A DNA stretch of 64,000 nucleotides from CAJCJE01 sp036494465 (GCA_036494465.1 DASXOJ010000158.1:1-64000); one strand, 5' to 3'; counted from the stretch's first letter, positions 1 through 8,620 are shown. The notes: a model not told the origin generated them from the letters alone. Numbers and translations: made by a program.

Positions 1-1
1 G

Positions 2-1276
2 GCGCGGACGAACTTCGGGCAGTACAGCCACCAGCAGCTCTACTCCATGCTCTACGCCGGCGACCCGAACAGCGCGCGGACCACGGCCAACGGCTGGGAC
101 TCCACCGGCAACGCGCTGCACTCGCAGGCGAACACGCTGGAAGGCAAGCTCGGCAGCTTCCAGGGCAACTGGCAGGGCGGCGCGGCCGACCAGTACACGA
201 CCATGGTCAACGACCTGATCGGCGGCATCCGCAAGGTCGCCGACACCGCCTACAGGATGCGCGATCTCTCCAACGACGCGGCGGACGCGCAGGACACCGC
301 CCGCGCCGAGATGCCCGCCCCGGTCGACGTGCCCACGGTGCCCGCCGCGACCCTCGCGATGGCGAGCGCGCCGATCCAGGTCGACGCGACCACGCCGGCC
401 TCGGTCGTCGCGCAGATGACGCAGGCGCGCACCCAGGCCGTCGCGGCGGTGCAGAACCAGCAGCAGGTCTCGGCGAGCGCGGACGCGGCGCGTGCGCAGG
501 CCGTCCAGGTGATGACCAGCCTGGCAGGCAACTACGTGACCAACCAGGACGACATCCCGCCCGCGCCCGACGCGCAGACGGCACCGAGCGTCCCGCAGAA
601 CACCGGCGGGATCGACGGCGGCTCGTCCAGCGGCGTCACCCCGATCACCACGAACCTCGCGTCGTTCGACACCGGCATGCCCACCACCACAACGACCGGC
701 ACCACCACCGACGCAGCCATGCCCACCGATGCCACCTCGGTCGAACAGGACAGTCCGCTGTTCGGCAACATGTTCACCGCTGGTGTGGCCGCCGCGTCGG
801 CGGCGGTGTTCGGCCGGTTCGGCTCGATCATCCCGAAGGTGCCGGGTTTCGTGGGCAAGAACAAGAACTCCGACGGCAGCAGCTCCTCCTCCGATGGCTC
901 CGACGCCCCGAAGCTCGGCGACCGCGCTGCGGCGCTGGACGCGGCCAAGCTCGGCGGCGGAGGCGGCATCGGCGGCGCGGTGCTCAAGGGCGCGGCCATC
1001 GGTGGCGGCGCGGGCGGCGCCGGTTCGTTCAGCGGCAACCTGCTCAGTGCCAACTCGGCCGGTGCCCTGGAATCCGGGGTGGCCGCCGCGGGCAACGCGG
1101 CAGGCAGCACCGCGGCAGGCACCCCGATGATGCCCATGATGCCGATGAGCGGCATGGGCGGCGCGGACATGGGCGGCGGCCGACGCATCCCGCCGTGGCT
1201 GATGGAAACCGAAGACGTGTGGAACGAGTCCTCCCCGGTCTCCCCCTCCGTCATCGGCGAAGACCCGCTGATCTGA
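2..1276 (+). CDS. PPE/WXG-like ESX substrate protein, 5' end cut by window edge
   Basis: The reading frame is open from base 2, so the real start lies outside the window; the first in-frame ATG is at 47. The N-terminal part reads as a helical PPE/WXG100-type hairpin with a W-Q-G turn (near residue 42 counted from that ATG), followed by Ala/Gln-rich helix. The middle is low-complexity Pro/Thr/Ser, then a Gly/Ala/Met-rich stretch. The C-terminus ends in a W-M-E-T-E-D-V-W ... S-P-S-V-I-G-E-D-P block of the kind seen at the end of actinobacterial PPE-domain proteins. Such proteins are exported or surface substrates of type VII (ESX) secretion. It lies 13 bp upstream of the lytic transglycosylase and near a mycosin-like gene, which fits the edge of an ESX locus. 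The family call is good; the exact role is unknown. Confidence 0.75.
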   Translation, partial: ARTNFGQYSHQQLYSMLYAGDPNSARTTANGWDSTGNALHSQANTLEGKLGSFQGNWQGGAADQYTTMVNDLIGGIRKVADTAYRMRDLSNDAADAQDTARAEMPAPVDVPTVPAATLAMASAPIQVDATTPASVVAQMTQARTQAVAAVQNQQQVSASADAARAQAVQVMTSLAGNYVTNQDDIPPAPDAQTAPSVPQNTGGIDGGSSSGVTPITTNLASFDTGMPTTTTTGTTTDAAMPTDATSVEQDSPLFGNMFTAGVAAASAAVFGRFGSIIPKVPGFVGKNKNSDGSSSSSDGSDAPKLGDRAAALDAAKLGGGGGIGGAVLKGAAIGGGAGGAGSFSGNLLSANSAGALESGVAAAGNAAGSTAAGTPMMPMMPMSGMGGADMGGGRRIPPWLMETEDVWNESSPVSPSVIGEDPLI

Positions 1277-1289
1277 ACCGGAGGATCCG

Positions 1290-2024
1290 ATGCCACAGCT
1301 GACCGATCAGCAGGTCGCGCAGTACGCCTACGACGCCGGTTTTCGCGGCAACGCGCTGACCACCGCGACCGCGGTCGCGCTCGCCGAATCGCACGGTGAC
1401 TCGGGCCAGGTCGGCGATGTCGGTCTGCAGAACGGGACCTGGGGTCCGTCGGTCGGTCTGTGGCAGATCCGTTCGCTCAACCCGGGCCACGGCACCGCGA
1501 CCGAACAGTCCCAGCGCAACCAGACCGCGAACCTCGACCCGGCGACCAATGCGCAGAACGCCTACGCGTTGTCCCACCAGGGGGGCAACTTCAACCCCTG
1601 GTCGACCTACACCAGCGGCGCCTACCAGAACTTCACCAACCGAGCGAGCACCGCGGCCGGTCAGGTGAACACCGGCACGCAGGGCTTGAACACCGGCGCA
1701 GGCACGGGTTCCAGCGCCTTCCGCGTCGCGCCGACCGCGTTGACCAGTACCGCCGGCGACTTCTCCGGCCAACAGCAGCAGGTGCAGAACTCGGGCAGCG
1801 AGGTCGGCGCGGAGAACCTCAGCGCGACCGCGTTCGGCCAGGTGCCGCAGTCGCAACAGGCTTACGAGGCGCACCACGCGGTCATGGAGGCCGCGGCGCA
1901 GACCATCCAGTCCCTCGCGCAACGCGCAGGCTCGTTGATCACCGGCCTGAACAACAGCGCGGACAACTACATCCAGGGCGACCAGAACAGCGCCACGAGC
2001 TACCAGTCGCTGATGACCGCCTGA
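1290..2024 (+). CDS. Lytic transglycosylase-like protein with ESX-type C-terminal helical tail
   Basis: Start chosen at ATG 1290, with a GGAGG Shine-Dalgarno sequence just upstream. The first ~110 residues match the lysozyme-like SLT fold: E33 in the A-L-A-E-S-H-G motif is the expected catalytic Glu, followed by G-L-W-Q-I. This fold cleaves peptidoglycan glycan strands. Residues ~150-244 are Gln/Ala-rich helix typical of small ESX-secreted proteins (an S-A-T-A-F-G-Q-V-P start and a Y-Q-G-D-like end). There is no Sec signal peptide, so export through the type VII system is inferred from the tail and the PPE-like neighbour. It probably opens the cell wall locally for the ESX machine. Its stop abuts the mycosin-like gene stop end to end. 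Confidence 0.75.
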   Translation: MPQLTDQQVAQYAYDAGFRGNALTTATAVALAESHGDSGQVGDVGLQNGTWGPSVGLWQIRSLNPGHGTATEQSQRNQTANLDPATNAQNAYALSHQGGNFNPWSTYTSGAYQNFTNRASTAAGQVNTGTQGLNTGAGTGSSAFRVAPTALTSTAGDFSGQQQQVQNSGSEVGAENLSATAFGQVPQSQQAYEAHHAVMEAAAQTIQSLAQRAGSLITGLNNSADNYIQGDQNSATSYQSLMTA

Positions 2025-3167
2025 TCAGCCCACCCGCCAACCGCGCGCCCTTGCCCGCCGGATCGACCGGGCGGCCACGATGATCACCCCGGCCAGCAGC
2101 ACACCCAGAATCGCGAACAGCCCGGCGATCCTATCGGCCGGGCCGTTCGCGTTCTGCGCGGCGGCCATCTGGACCGGACGGTTCGACAAACCGGTTTTTC
2201 CAGTCCTGGCAGGAACTTCGACGGTGACGGCGGCATAGGCGTTGACAATTCCGGTGCCGCTGGTGGCTTTGCTCGCGGTCGACGTCAACCGGTTCGCGAT
2301 CTGATCAGGGCTCAGTGCGCTCAACGGCGGGTACGCGCGCATCAACGCGACCACGCCCGCGACATAGGCGGCGGACGCGAACGACGGATCCTGCAACGTC
2401 CACACCTGCCCAAGCGCTCCCCCGCTGTTCGCGGCAAGACCGACCAGATCCGCGCCAGGAGCGGCGATCGCGCCGGTTTCGGATTTCGCCAGGGTGCCGG
2501 TTTCACTCAACGCGGCAACGCTGATCGCACCGGGATCGGCAGCCGGATAGCTGACCTCGCCGTTCTGACCGCCGATCGCAGGCGCGACAACGACATCGCC
2601 CGCCTGGTTGGCGGCACGGACTGCCGCGCGCAGCGCGGGATCGTCCGTTGTGGCCGGTACCGCGACCAGGATGACGCTCGCGTGCGCGTTGACCGCGTCG
2701 GTGATCGCGGTCGCCAACGCGACCGGGTCGGCGCCCTGATCGGTGCCGGGGCCGACATCGGTGTACCGGACCGGGAGGATGTGCGCGCCCGGCGCGATTC
2801 CGGCAAACGTCGTCGACGAGTTCTGTTGCGCGGCAACGATCCCGGCCGCGAACGTGCCGTAACCGGCACAGTCGGCGGCGCCGTCGATGCCACCGGTCGT
2901 GCTGATCGCCTGCTTGACCGCGCCGGCCGCGAACTGCGCGTTGCTCGCGTCCACGCCGGTGCCGAGCACCGCGACGGTGACCCCGGAACCGGTGCTCAGC
3001 GGCCAGATCCTGGGCGCGTCGACGAGGTTCTGCGCCCACGGCGCACCCTTGGTGTACACGCCCTGCGACTGCACGCACGAACTGCCTGCCGCGCTCGCGA
3101 TCGGTGGCGGCACAACGACGAGCGCCCCCGTCGTCGCGAGCAGACACACCACCAACCGACGTCGCAT
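2025..3167 (-). CDS. Mycosin-like (MycP, S8 subtilisin fold) protein with degenerate catalytic triad
   Basis: I chose ATG 3167 because it begins a good signal peptide (M-R-R-R-L-V-V, hydrophobic core, A-S-A-A-G). A GTG at 3194 would add nine residues. The protein has the mycosin layout: signal peptide, subtilisin-like domain, and a C-terminal membrane helix with Arg-rich tail. Numbered from 3194, the usual catalytic D in V-A-V-x-D-T-G is G78 (codon 2961-2963) and the usual H in D-C-x-x-H-G-T is Y112 (codon 2859-2861). A serine survives at 271 but in D-P-S-F-A-S rather than G-T-S. The oxyanion Asn region reads I-G-G-Q-N-G. The frame is otherwise intact. Mycosins also stabilise ESX membrane complexes, so a structural, non-proteolytic role is plausible (inference). 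Confidence 0.85.
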   Translation of the reverse strand: MRRRLVVCLLATTGALVVVPPPIASAAGSSCVQSQGVYTKGAPWAQNLVDAPRIWPLSTGSGVTVAVLGTGVDASNAQFAAGAVKQAISTTGGIDGAADCAGYGTFAAGIVAAQQNSSTTFAGIAPGAHILPVRYTDVGPGTDQGADPVALATAITDAVNAHASVILVAVPATTDDPALRAAVRAANQAGDVVVAPAIGGQNGEVSYPAADPGAISVAALSETGTLAKSETGAIAAPGADLVGLAANSGGALGQVWTLQDPSFASAAYVAGVVALMRAYPPLSALSPDQIANRLTSTASKATSGTGIVNAYAAVTVEVPARTGKTGLSNRPVQMAAAQNANGPADRIAGLFAILGVLLAGVIIVAARSIRRARARGWRVG

Positions 3168-3209
3168 GCCCAGGATTCTACTGGTAATCAACACGATCCC
3201 GAAGCCGAA

Positions 3210-3240
3210 CCGGCCCGCTCGCGCAGGGCGAGCGGGCCGG
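3210..3240 (-). terminator. Strong hairpin terminator after G1 peptidase gene
   Basis: A perfect 13-bp stem (CCGGCCCGCTCGC at 3210-3222 with its complement at 3228-3240) has a 5-nt loop. It sits 15 bp beyond the peptidase stop and before the mycosin-like gene. There is no T-tract, as is common in high-GC actinobacteria. Confidence 0.75.
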
Positions 3241-3255
3241 TCGTCACGATGTCAA

Positions 3256-4062
3256 TCAGTGGGTGCGAGCGGAGAGCGCCGCGCTGGACGCGTCACCCGG
3301 GTACCAGTCCTCGCCACTGGCCAGGTAGGTCGCGGTGAAGCTGGTCCCGGAGGCAGCCGAGATCGAGTCCTCGACGGTGCCGTTGTCGTCGGCCAGCGGG
3401 AACGAGGTGTCCGAGGACAGCGTCGCGTTGGCGCCGTTGGCCTTGCAGTTGGTGAAGCTCACCTTGCCGAAGTCCGGCGAGGAGGAGACGTAACCGTCGA
3501 CGTCGGTGTCTTCCTGGATCCACTCGGCGGTCGACGCGGGACCGTTGAACGAGTAGCTCTTGGACTTGGTCACGCCGGTCTTGGTGTCGGTCAGCGACAT
3601 GGTCCAGGTGCTGCCCGAGCCCTTGGTCACGCTGGCGTTGATGGTGTCACCGGGGCGGACCGTCATGCTGAAGTTCTCTTCCGGCAACTCGTTCGTGGGC
3701 GTGATCACTTCCCACCACGCGTTGTAGCTGGCGCCGCCGTCGTAGTTGGCGGTGGTGCCGGTCTGGATGAGGTACTGGTCGCTGTAGCCGTCGATGCCGA
3801 CCCAGGTCGAGGAGTAGCCGCTGGCGTCGCTCTTGGCCGTCGGCACCGTCCAGGATCCGGACACGCTGGTGTACTTGCCACCGGACTGGACGTAACCCGA
3901 CCAGTTGCTCGCCTGAGCGGCGGCGCTGCTGTTGTGCGCGTGCGAGAACAGCGGTGAGCTGACGGTCTTGGCCGACGCGCCGGTGGCACCGATGACCAGG
4001 CTGCCAACCACGAGACCGGCGACAGCGGTCCCGGCTAACGCCTTGCGCATGAATCCATGCAT
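3256..4062 (-). CDS. Secreted G1-family glutamic endopeptidase
   Basis: The frame is open from 4188. GAGGG just upstream favours the ATG at 4062 (spacing ~8) over 4068 (spacing 2), giving M-H-G-F-M-R-K-A and a signal peptide ending A-S-A-K. The mature part reads as a G1 (eqolisin, scytalidoglutamic) beta-sandwich: N-W-S-G-Y-V, S-G-S-W-T-V-P, W-V-G-I-D-G, Y-L-I-Q-T-G-T, W-W-E-V-I-T-P and A-E-W-I-Q-E. The Gln and Glu of the catalytic dyad are expected in the Q-T-G and A-E-W-I segments. Family members are extracellular endopeptidases that work at acid pH in fungi; bacterial members are less studied. The gene appears monocistronic, with its own terminator and an inverted repeat upstream. Confidence 0.85.
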   Translation of the reverse strand: MHGFMRKALAGTAVAGLVVGSLVIGATGASAKTVSSPLFSHAHNSSAAAQASNWSGYVQSGGKYTSVSGSWTVPTAKSDASGYSSTWVGIDGYSDQYLIQTGTTANYDGGASYNAWWEVITPTNELPEENFSMTVRPGDTINASVTKGSGSTWTMSLTDTKTGVTKSKSYSFNGPASTAEWIQEDTDVDGYVSSSPDFGKVSFTNCKANGANATLSSDTSFPLADDNGTVEDSISAASGTSFTATYLASGEDWYPGDASSAALSARTH

Positions 4063-4143
4063 TGTCATTGCCCTCATTCCGTGTACTGCTTTGCAGGGGG
4101 AAACAAGGGAAACTTTAAGTCGAAAAACGCGCATCACGCACCG

Positions 4144-4173
4144 ACCAAAGTCGGATCCCAACCGTACTTTGGT
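4144..4173. promoter_or_regulatory. Inverted repeat upstream of G1 peptidase gene, possible operator
   Basis: ACCAAAGT at 4144-4151 and ACTTTGGT at 4166-4173 form a perfect 8-bp inverted repeat separated by 14 bp, about 80-110 bp upstream of the chosen start. It lies in the locally AT-richer intergenic stretch 4063-4199, which must hold the promoter. Confidence 0.4.
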
Positions 4174-4199
4174 ATTGTCCTCGTTCACATGTTAATCAT

Positions 4200-5564
4200 T
4201 CACAGGACTTTCCCTGGATTCAGAATGTTGTGCGGGTCGAACGCGCCTTTGAGCGCACGGTGCATCGCCAGCACGGGCTCGCCGAGTTCGCGCGCCATTC
4301 CGTCCCTTTTGAGCAGGCCGATGCCGTGTTCACCGGAGACGGTGCCGCCCAGCTCGATCGCGTTGGCGATGATCTCCTCGAATGCGCGCAGGGCACGTAT
4401 CCGGGCCGGTTCGTCGCCGGGTTCGGTGATCAGCAACGGGTGCAGGTTGCCGTCCCCGGCGTGTGCGATGTTCGCGATGAGCGTGTCGTTCCGTTTGGCG
4501 ATCGCGTCTATTCTGGCCAACATTTCCGGTACCGACGCTTTCGGCACACAGACGTCTTCGGTCAATACCGGCCCGAGGCGTTCCAAAGCCGGGTAGGCGA
4601 GCCTGCGCGCGGCGAACAGCGCATCGGCTTCCGCCTGGTCGGTGGATTGCGCGGCCCAGGTCGCGCCTGCCGATGTGAAGCACTCCAGCATGATCGCGGC
4701 TTCCCGCTCGCCTGCTGGGCCGGGCGCGTCGGTACGACCGAGCAGCACGATGTCGGCGTCCGCGGACAGGCCCATGTTCTTCCACTTGTCGACCGCGGCC
4801 AGGCAGTGCCGGTCGATCAGCTCCAGCGCGGAGGGCACCACCCGGGTCGCGCTGACCGCGGCGACGGCGCGGCCCGCGTCGAACGGTGAGGAGAAGTAAC
4901 CGGCGACGGTTCGCTGCGGCCCAGGCAACGGCCGCAGTTTGACGGTGACCTCGGTGATGACACCGAGCGTCCCCTCGGAACCCACCATCAACCCGGCGAT
5001 GTCGTAGCCGACAACGCCCTTGGCCGTCCGCCTGCCGAGCCGGACCAGCTCGCCGGTCCCGGTGACGACCTGCATACCCAGCACGTAGTCGCGGGTGACG
5101 CCGTATTTCACGCAGCACAGCCCGCCCGCGTTGGTGGCCACGTTGCCGCCGATGGTCGACCAGGGCGCGCTGGCCGGGTCGGGCGGGTACCAGAGGTCGT
5201 GTTCGGCGCACGCCGCGCGCAGGTCGTCGTTGACCACGCCCGGCCCGACCACCGCGAGCCGTTCGACGCCGTTGATCTCGTGGATCGCGGCGAGGTTCTC
5301 GGTGGACAGGACCACACCGCCCGCGACCGCGTTGGCGCCACCGGAGAGCCCGGTGCCCGCGCCCCTGGTCACCACCGGCACCCGGTGCGTGATGCACGCG
5401 CGCACCACGTCCCGCACGGCCTCCGCGGTACCCGGCCGGACGACCGCGACCGGCTCGGCGTAGCCCGCCCACTCGGCTTCGTCGTGCAGGTAGCCGGTCA
5501 TCGAATCCGGCTGGTCGATGAGCTGATCGGCGGACAGAACCGCGCGGAGGTCGTCGAGGATCAT
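4200..5564 (-). CDS. FAD-linked oxidase, GlcD / D-lactate dehydrogenase family
   Basis: Start taken at ATG 5564 (M-I-L-D-D-L-R-A-V-L). The frame stays open to 5618, but that extension runs through a terminator hairpin and resembles no family member. The protein (~454 aa) has an FAD-binding PCMH domain over the first ~215 residues, with V-V-R-P-G-T, R-G-A-G-T-G-L-S-G-G, G-G-N-V-A-T-N-A-G-G and G-S-E-G-T-L-G-V-I-T. It is followed by an FAD-oxidase C-terminal domain with N-I-A-H-A-G-D-G-N-L-H-P and G-E-H-G-I-G. Such enzymes oxidise 2-hydroxyacids (glycolate, D-lactate, D-2-hydroxyglutarate) to 2-oxoacids; the substrate cannot be read from sequence. It lies downstream of the sedolisin gene but behind a hairpin, so it may have its own promoter. 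Confidence 0.85.
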   Translation of the reverse strand: MILDDLRAVLSADQLIDQPDSMTGYLHDEAEWAGYAEPVAVVRPGTAEAVRDVVRACITHRVPVVTRGAGTGLSGGANAVAGGVVLSTENLAAIHEINGVERLAVVGPGVVNDDLRAACAEHDLWYPPDPASAPWSTIGGNVATNAGGLCCVKYGVTRDYVLGMQVVTGTGELVRLGRRTAKGVVGYDIAGLMVGSEGTLGVITEVTVKLRPLPGPQRTVAGYFSSPFDAGRAVAAVSATRVVPSALELIDRHCLAAVDKWKNMGLSADADIVLLGRTDAPGPAGEREAAIMLECFTSAGATWAAQSTDQAEADALFAARRLAYPALERLGPVLTEDVCVPKASVPEMLARIDAIAKRNDTLIANIAHAGDGNLHPLLITEPGDEPARIRALRAFEEIIANAIELGGTVSGEHGIGLLKRDGMARELGEPVLAMHRALKGAFDPHNILNPGKVL

Positions 5565-5572
5565 GGCGTGCT

Positions 5573-5612
5573 GCGACACCCCGCCATTGGAACACGAGCG
5601 GCGGGGTGTCGC
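5573..5612 (-). terminator. Hairpin terminator between sedolisin and FAD oxidase genes
   Basis: A perfect 13-bp stem, GCGACACCCCGCC (5573-5585) with its complement (5600-5612), has a 14-nt loop. It lies 6 bp past the sedolisin stop. It also argues against a start for the FAD oxidase upstream of 5564. Confidence 0.65.
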
Positions 5613-5618
5613 GATCAC

Positions 5619-6971
5619 TCACCGATAGCGCAGCAGCAGATCGAACACGAGCTTGGCCGCGTCCACGGTGCCGACGCCGGTCGCCTGGTCGTAACCGGGC
5701 GCCGCCGGGAAGCCGGTCGCACCCTCCGTCGGGTCGGCGGTGTCGCCGGTGGTGACGTCCACGATGCCGCCCGCGTGCTGGGCGTAGAGCGGGTAGAGCG
5801 CGTTGTCGATCTGGCCGAACCGGTGCCCGGTCGCCTGGTCGGCGAGCGCGACGACGGCGGCGAACATCGGCGCGGACTGGCTGGTCCCGCCGCCCAGCCA
5901 CCAGCCGGTGTTGGCCGGCGTGAAGCTGGAGTAGAGCCACATGCCGCCGTTGGGGTCGGCGTCCATGCTGATGTCCGGCGTGACCCGGTGCGTGCCCGCG
6001 ACCGAGGCGACCGGGTTCTGGAACGCGGGCCTGCCGAACACCGTCGAGCGGTAGCCGCCACTGTCGGTCCAGGCGCTGTCCTGCTTGCTGCGGGCGCCGT
6101 TGTTCGCCAGGTCGAGGTGGGTGCCACCGACCGCGACGACCAGCGGGTCCGAGCTCGGCCAGAAGCCGCCCACGTCGGGGAAGCCGCCCCCGTCACCGGA
6201 GCTGGCAGTGAGCGTGACGCCGTGCGCGACCGCGTTCTGGAAGGCGCCGCGCAGCGCCAGCAGACTGGAGTAGTCGCCCTGGTCGTAGCCGGGGAAGTGC
6301 GCCTCGCGGGTGCCCCAGCTCATCGAGACGGCGTCCGCGTCGTTCGCGTTGACCAGGGCGTTGATCGCGCCGGTCAGTTCCGGCACGCCGCCAGGCCCCT
6401 CGGTCTGCGGCACGCCGGTTTCCGCGACCACGATCTTCGCGCCCGGCGCCACCGCGTGCGCCGCCTCGACGTCGAGGGTGGTCTCCTGCGCCCAGCCGAC
6501 CATGTCGTCGTTGGTCGGGTCGAACGGTGGCACCGTGCCGTACCTGGAGATCTGCACGGTCGTCGTGGGCAGGCCGAAGTGCTGGTCGAACACGTCGAGG
6601 TCGTGCTGGATGGTCGGCGAGCCGTACACCTCGTCGACGACGACGGTGCGGCCCTTGCCGGTGATGCCGACGCGGTAGAGCGGGTTGAGGTCGTAGGCGG
6701 CGCGCAGTTGCCGCGGCGTGTAGCACTCCAGCTGGTACTGCTGCTGGCACTGGGTGGTCAGGATCGGGGCGGGCTGGATCGGCAGGTCCAGCGGCGCCTG
6801 GTGGACGAGTGGTTCGAACAACGGCGCGGCGGCGACGGGCGCGGCCACGGCAGGCAAGGTCGCGACGGCGAGAAAACCGGCCGCGAGCAGCGGTAATGGC
6901 TTGAACACAAAGCGCGACTCTAGAAGCGCCCAGCACGGGCTCACAAGCTCCCTAAGTAGGGTCCCGACCAT
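5619..6971 (-). CDS. Secreted sedolisin-family (S53) serine-carboxyl peptidase
   Basis: Sedolisin signature residues are all present: E163 and D167 (Q-E-T-T-L-D, the E-x3-D pair), S364 in G-G-T-S-Q-S-A-P, the S-S-G-D-G-G oxyanion segment and a C-terminal G-V-G-T-V-D calcium-site region (numbering from ATG 6971). A hydrophobic export segment lies near residues 22-48; a GTG within the first 25 codons could be the true start. The large prokumamolisin activation domain seen in most sedolisins is absent, with only ~60 residues between the export signal and the catalytic domain. Family members are acid-active endo- or tripeptidyl peptidases. With the nearby G1 peptidase it makes a pair of acid-type secreted peptidases. 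It diverges from the aldehyde dehydrogenase gene. Confidence 0.85.
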   Translation of the reverse strand: MVGTLLRELVSPCWALLESRFVFKPLPLLAAGFLAVATLPAVAAPVAAAPLFEPLVHQAPLDLPIQPAPILTTQCQQQYQLECYTPRQLRAAYDLNPLYRVGITGKGRTVVVDEVYGSPTIQHDLDVFDQHFGLPTTTVQISRYGTVPPFDPTNDDMVGWAQETTLDVEAAHAVAPGAKIVVAETGVPQTEGPGGVPELTGAINALVNANDADAVSMSWGTREAHFPGYDQGDYSSLLALRGAFQNAVAHGVTLTASSGDGGGFPDVGGFWPSSDPLVVAVGGTHLDLANNGARSKQDSAWTDSGGYRSTVFGRPAFQNPVASVAGTHRVTPDISMDADPNGGMWLYSSFTPANTGWWLGGGTSQSAPMFAAVVALADQATGHRFGQIDNALYPLYAQHAGGIVDVTTGDTADPTEGATGFPAAPGYDQATGVGTVDAAKLVFDLLLRYR

Positions 6972-7087
6972 CCCATGTGGACGATCGAGTGAGCCAGGGT
7001 GCCCTGACCGTTACGATGAGTCCGTGGACAGCGACTGGCGACACACCGGGTAACTTCGTACCTCATCGACGCACGCGGAGGTGGACG

Positions 7088-8620
7088 ATGCTCGACCAAC
7101 TGCTCATCGACCGGCTTGCCGACCGGCTGACCGGCAGCGGGGCTCCGGTCACGAACGTCGCGCCGTTCACCGGCGAGCCGCTGGTCACGCTCACCCAGTC
7201 GACCCCGGACGACGTGGCCAAAGCCTACGAGCGCGCCCGCATCGCGCAACGCGCCTGGGCCGAGCTCTCCCCCGCCGAACGCGCCAAGCCGTTCATCGCC
7301 CTGCACGACAAGATCCTCGGCAACGCCGAACTGCTCGACCTGATCCAGGCGGAAACCGGCAAATCGCGGGCCAGCGCGTTCGAGGAGACCGTGGACATCG
7401 CCGGGTTGAGCCTCTACTACGGGCGCAACGCCAGCAAGTTCCTCGCCCCGCGCAAGCGCAAGGGCGCACTGCCCGGCGCGACCAGGACCTGGGAGTTCCG
7501 CCAGCCCAAGGGCGTCATCGCGATCATCTCGCCGTGGAACTACCCGCTCTCGCTGGCCGTCTGCGACCTGATCCCGGCGCTGCTGGCAGGCAACGCGGTG
7601 GTGCTGAAACCGGACACCCAGACCGCGCTGACCGCACTGCGCGCCCGGGACCTGCTGATCGACGCCGGGCTGCCGGAGGACGCCTGGCAGGTGGTGATCG
7701 GCGAACCGGGCGAGGTCGGCCAGCCACTGCTCGACGAGGCGGACCACATCTGCTTCACCGGCTCGACCGCGGCAGGCAGGCGGATAGCGGAAGCGGCCGC
7801 ACGGCGGCTGATCGGCGCCACCCTGGAACTCGGCGGCAAGAACCCGATGCTGGTGCTGGACGACGCGGACGTCGCCAAGGCCGCCAAGGGCGCCATGCGC
7901 GCGTGCTTCGCCAACGCGGGGCAGCTGTGCCTGTCGATGGAGCGCATCTACGTCGCGGACAACGTGTACGACGAGTTCGTCGCCAAGCTCGTCGCGGAAA
8001 CCAAGTCGCTCAAGCTCAACACCGGCTACGGCTACAACTACGACGTGGGCTCGCTCACCTCGAAACGGCAGCTGGACATCGTCGAACGACACGTCGATGA
8101 CGCCAAGGCGCAGGGCGCGACCGTGCTGGCAGGCGGCAAGGCCCGCCCGGACCTCGGCCCGTTCTACTACGAGCCGACCGTGCTACAGGGCGTCACACCG
8201 GTCATGGAACTCTACGCGCACGAAACGTTCGGCCCGGTCGTCTCGGTCTACCCGGTCGCCGACGACGACGAAGCCGTGCAACTGGCCAACGACAGCGAAT
8301 TCGGCCTGAACGCGAGCGTCTGGACGCGCAGCCCGGAACGCGGCAGGACGGTCGGTGCACGGATCCGGTGCGGCACGGTGAACATCAACGAGGGCTACGG
8401 TTCCGCGTACGCGTCCAACGACGCGCCGATGGGCGGTATGAAAGCGTCCGGCCAGGGCAGGCGGCACGGCGAACACGGCATCCTGGAATACGTCGAACTG
8501 CAAACCGTTGCGCGCCAGCGAATCATGGGCTTCGACAAGCCGATGGGCGTGAGCGCCAAGCAGTTCACCCGCATCATCACCGTCATGTACAAGACGTTGA
8601 AGCGATTCCGGATCCGCTGA
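7088..8620 (+). CDS. NAD(P)-dependent aldehyde / succinate-semialdehyde dehydrogenase
   Basis: Start at ATG 7088, with GGAGG six bases upstream; the longer open frame from 6977 is not supported. The 510-aa protein is a full-length ALDH. Visible motifs are I-S-P-W-N-Y-P-L, F-T-G-S-T-A-A-G, the general base E247 in L-E-L-G-G-K-N-P and the nucleophile C281 in F-A-N-A-G-Q-L-C. A basic C-terminal extension (K-T-L-K-R-F-R-I-R) resembles the succinic-semialdehyde dehydrogenase group 2 of actinobacteria. It would oxidise an aldehyde to the acid in the cytosol; the specific aldehyde is uncertain. A tiny frame overlaps its stop. Confidence 0.85.
   Translation: MLDQLLIDRLADRLTGSGAPVTNVAPFTGEPLVTLTQSTPDDVAKAYERARIAQRAWAELSPAERAKPFIALHDKILGNAELLDLIQAETGKSRASAFEETVDIAGLSLYYGRNASKFLAPRKRKGALPGATRTWEFRQPKGVIAIISPWNYPLSLAVCDLIPALLAGNAVVLKPDTQTALTALRARDLLIDAGLPEDAWQVVIGEPGEVGQPLLDEADHICFTGSTAAGRRIAEAAARRLIGATLELGGKNPMLVLDDADVAKAAKGAMRACFANAGQLCLSMERIYVADNVYDEFVAKLVAETKSLKLNTGYGYNYDVGSLTSKRQLDIVERHVDDAKAQGATVLAGGKARPDLGPFYYEPTVLQGVTPVMELYAHETFGPVVSVYPVADDDEAVQLANDSEFGLNASVWTRSPERGRTVGARIRCGTVNINEGYGSAYASNDAPMGGMKASGQGRRHGEHGILEYVELQTVARQRIMGFDKPMGVSAKQFTRIITVMYKTLKRFRIR

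Noticed and set aside
3168..3194. GTG start at 3194 for the mycosin-like gene
   Set aside because: It would place nine residues before a good signal peptide; kept only as an alternative.
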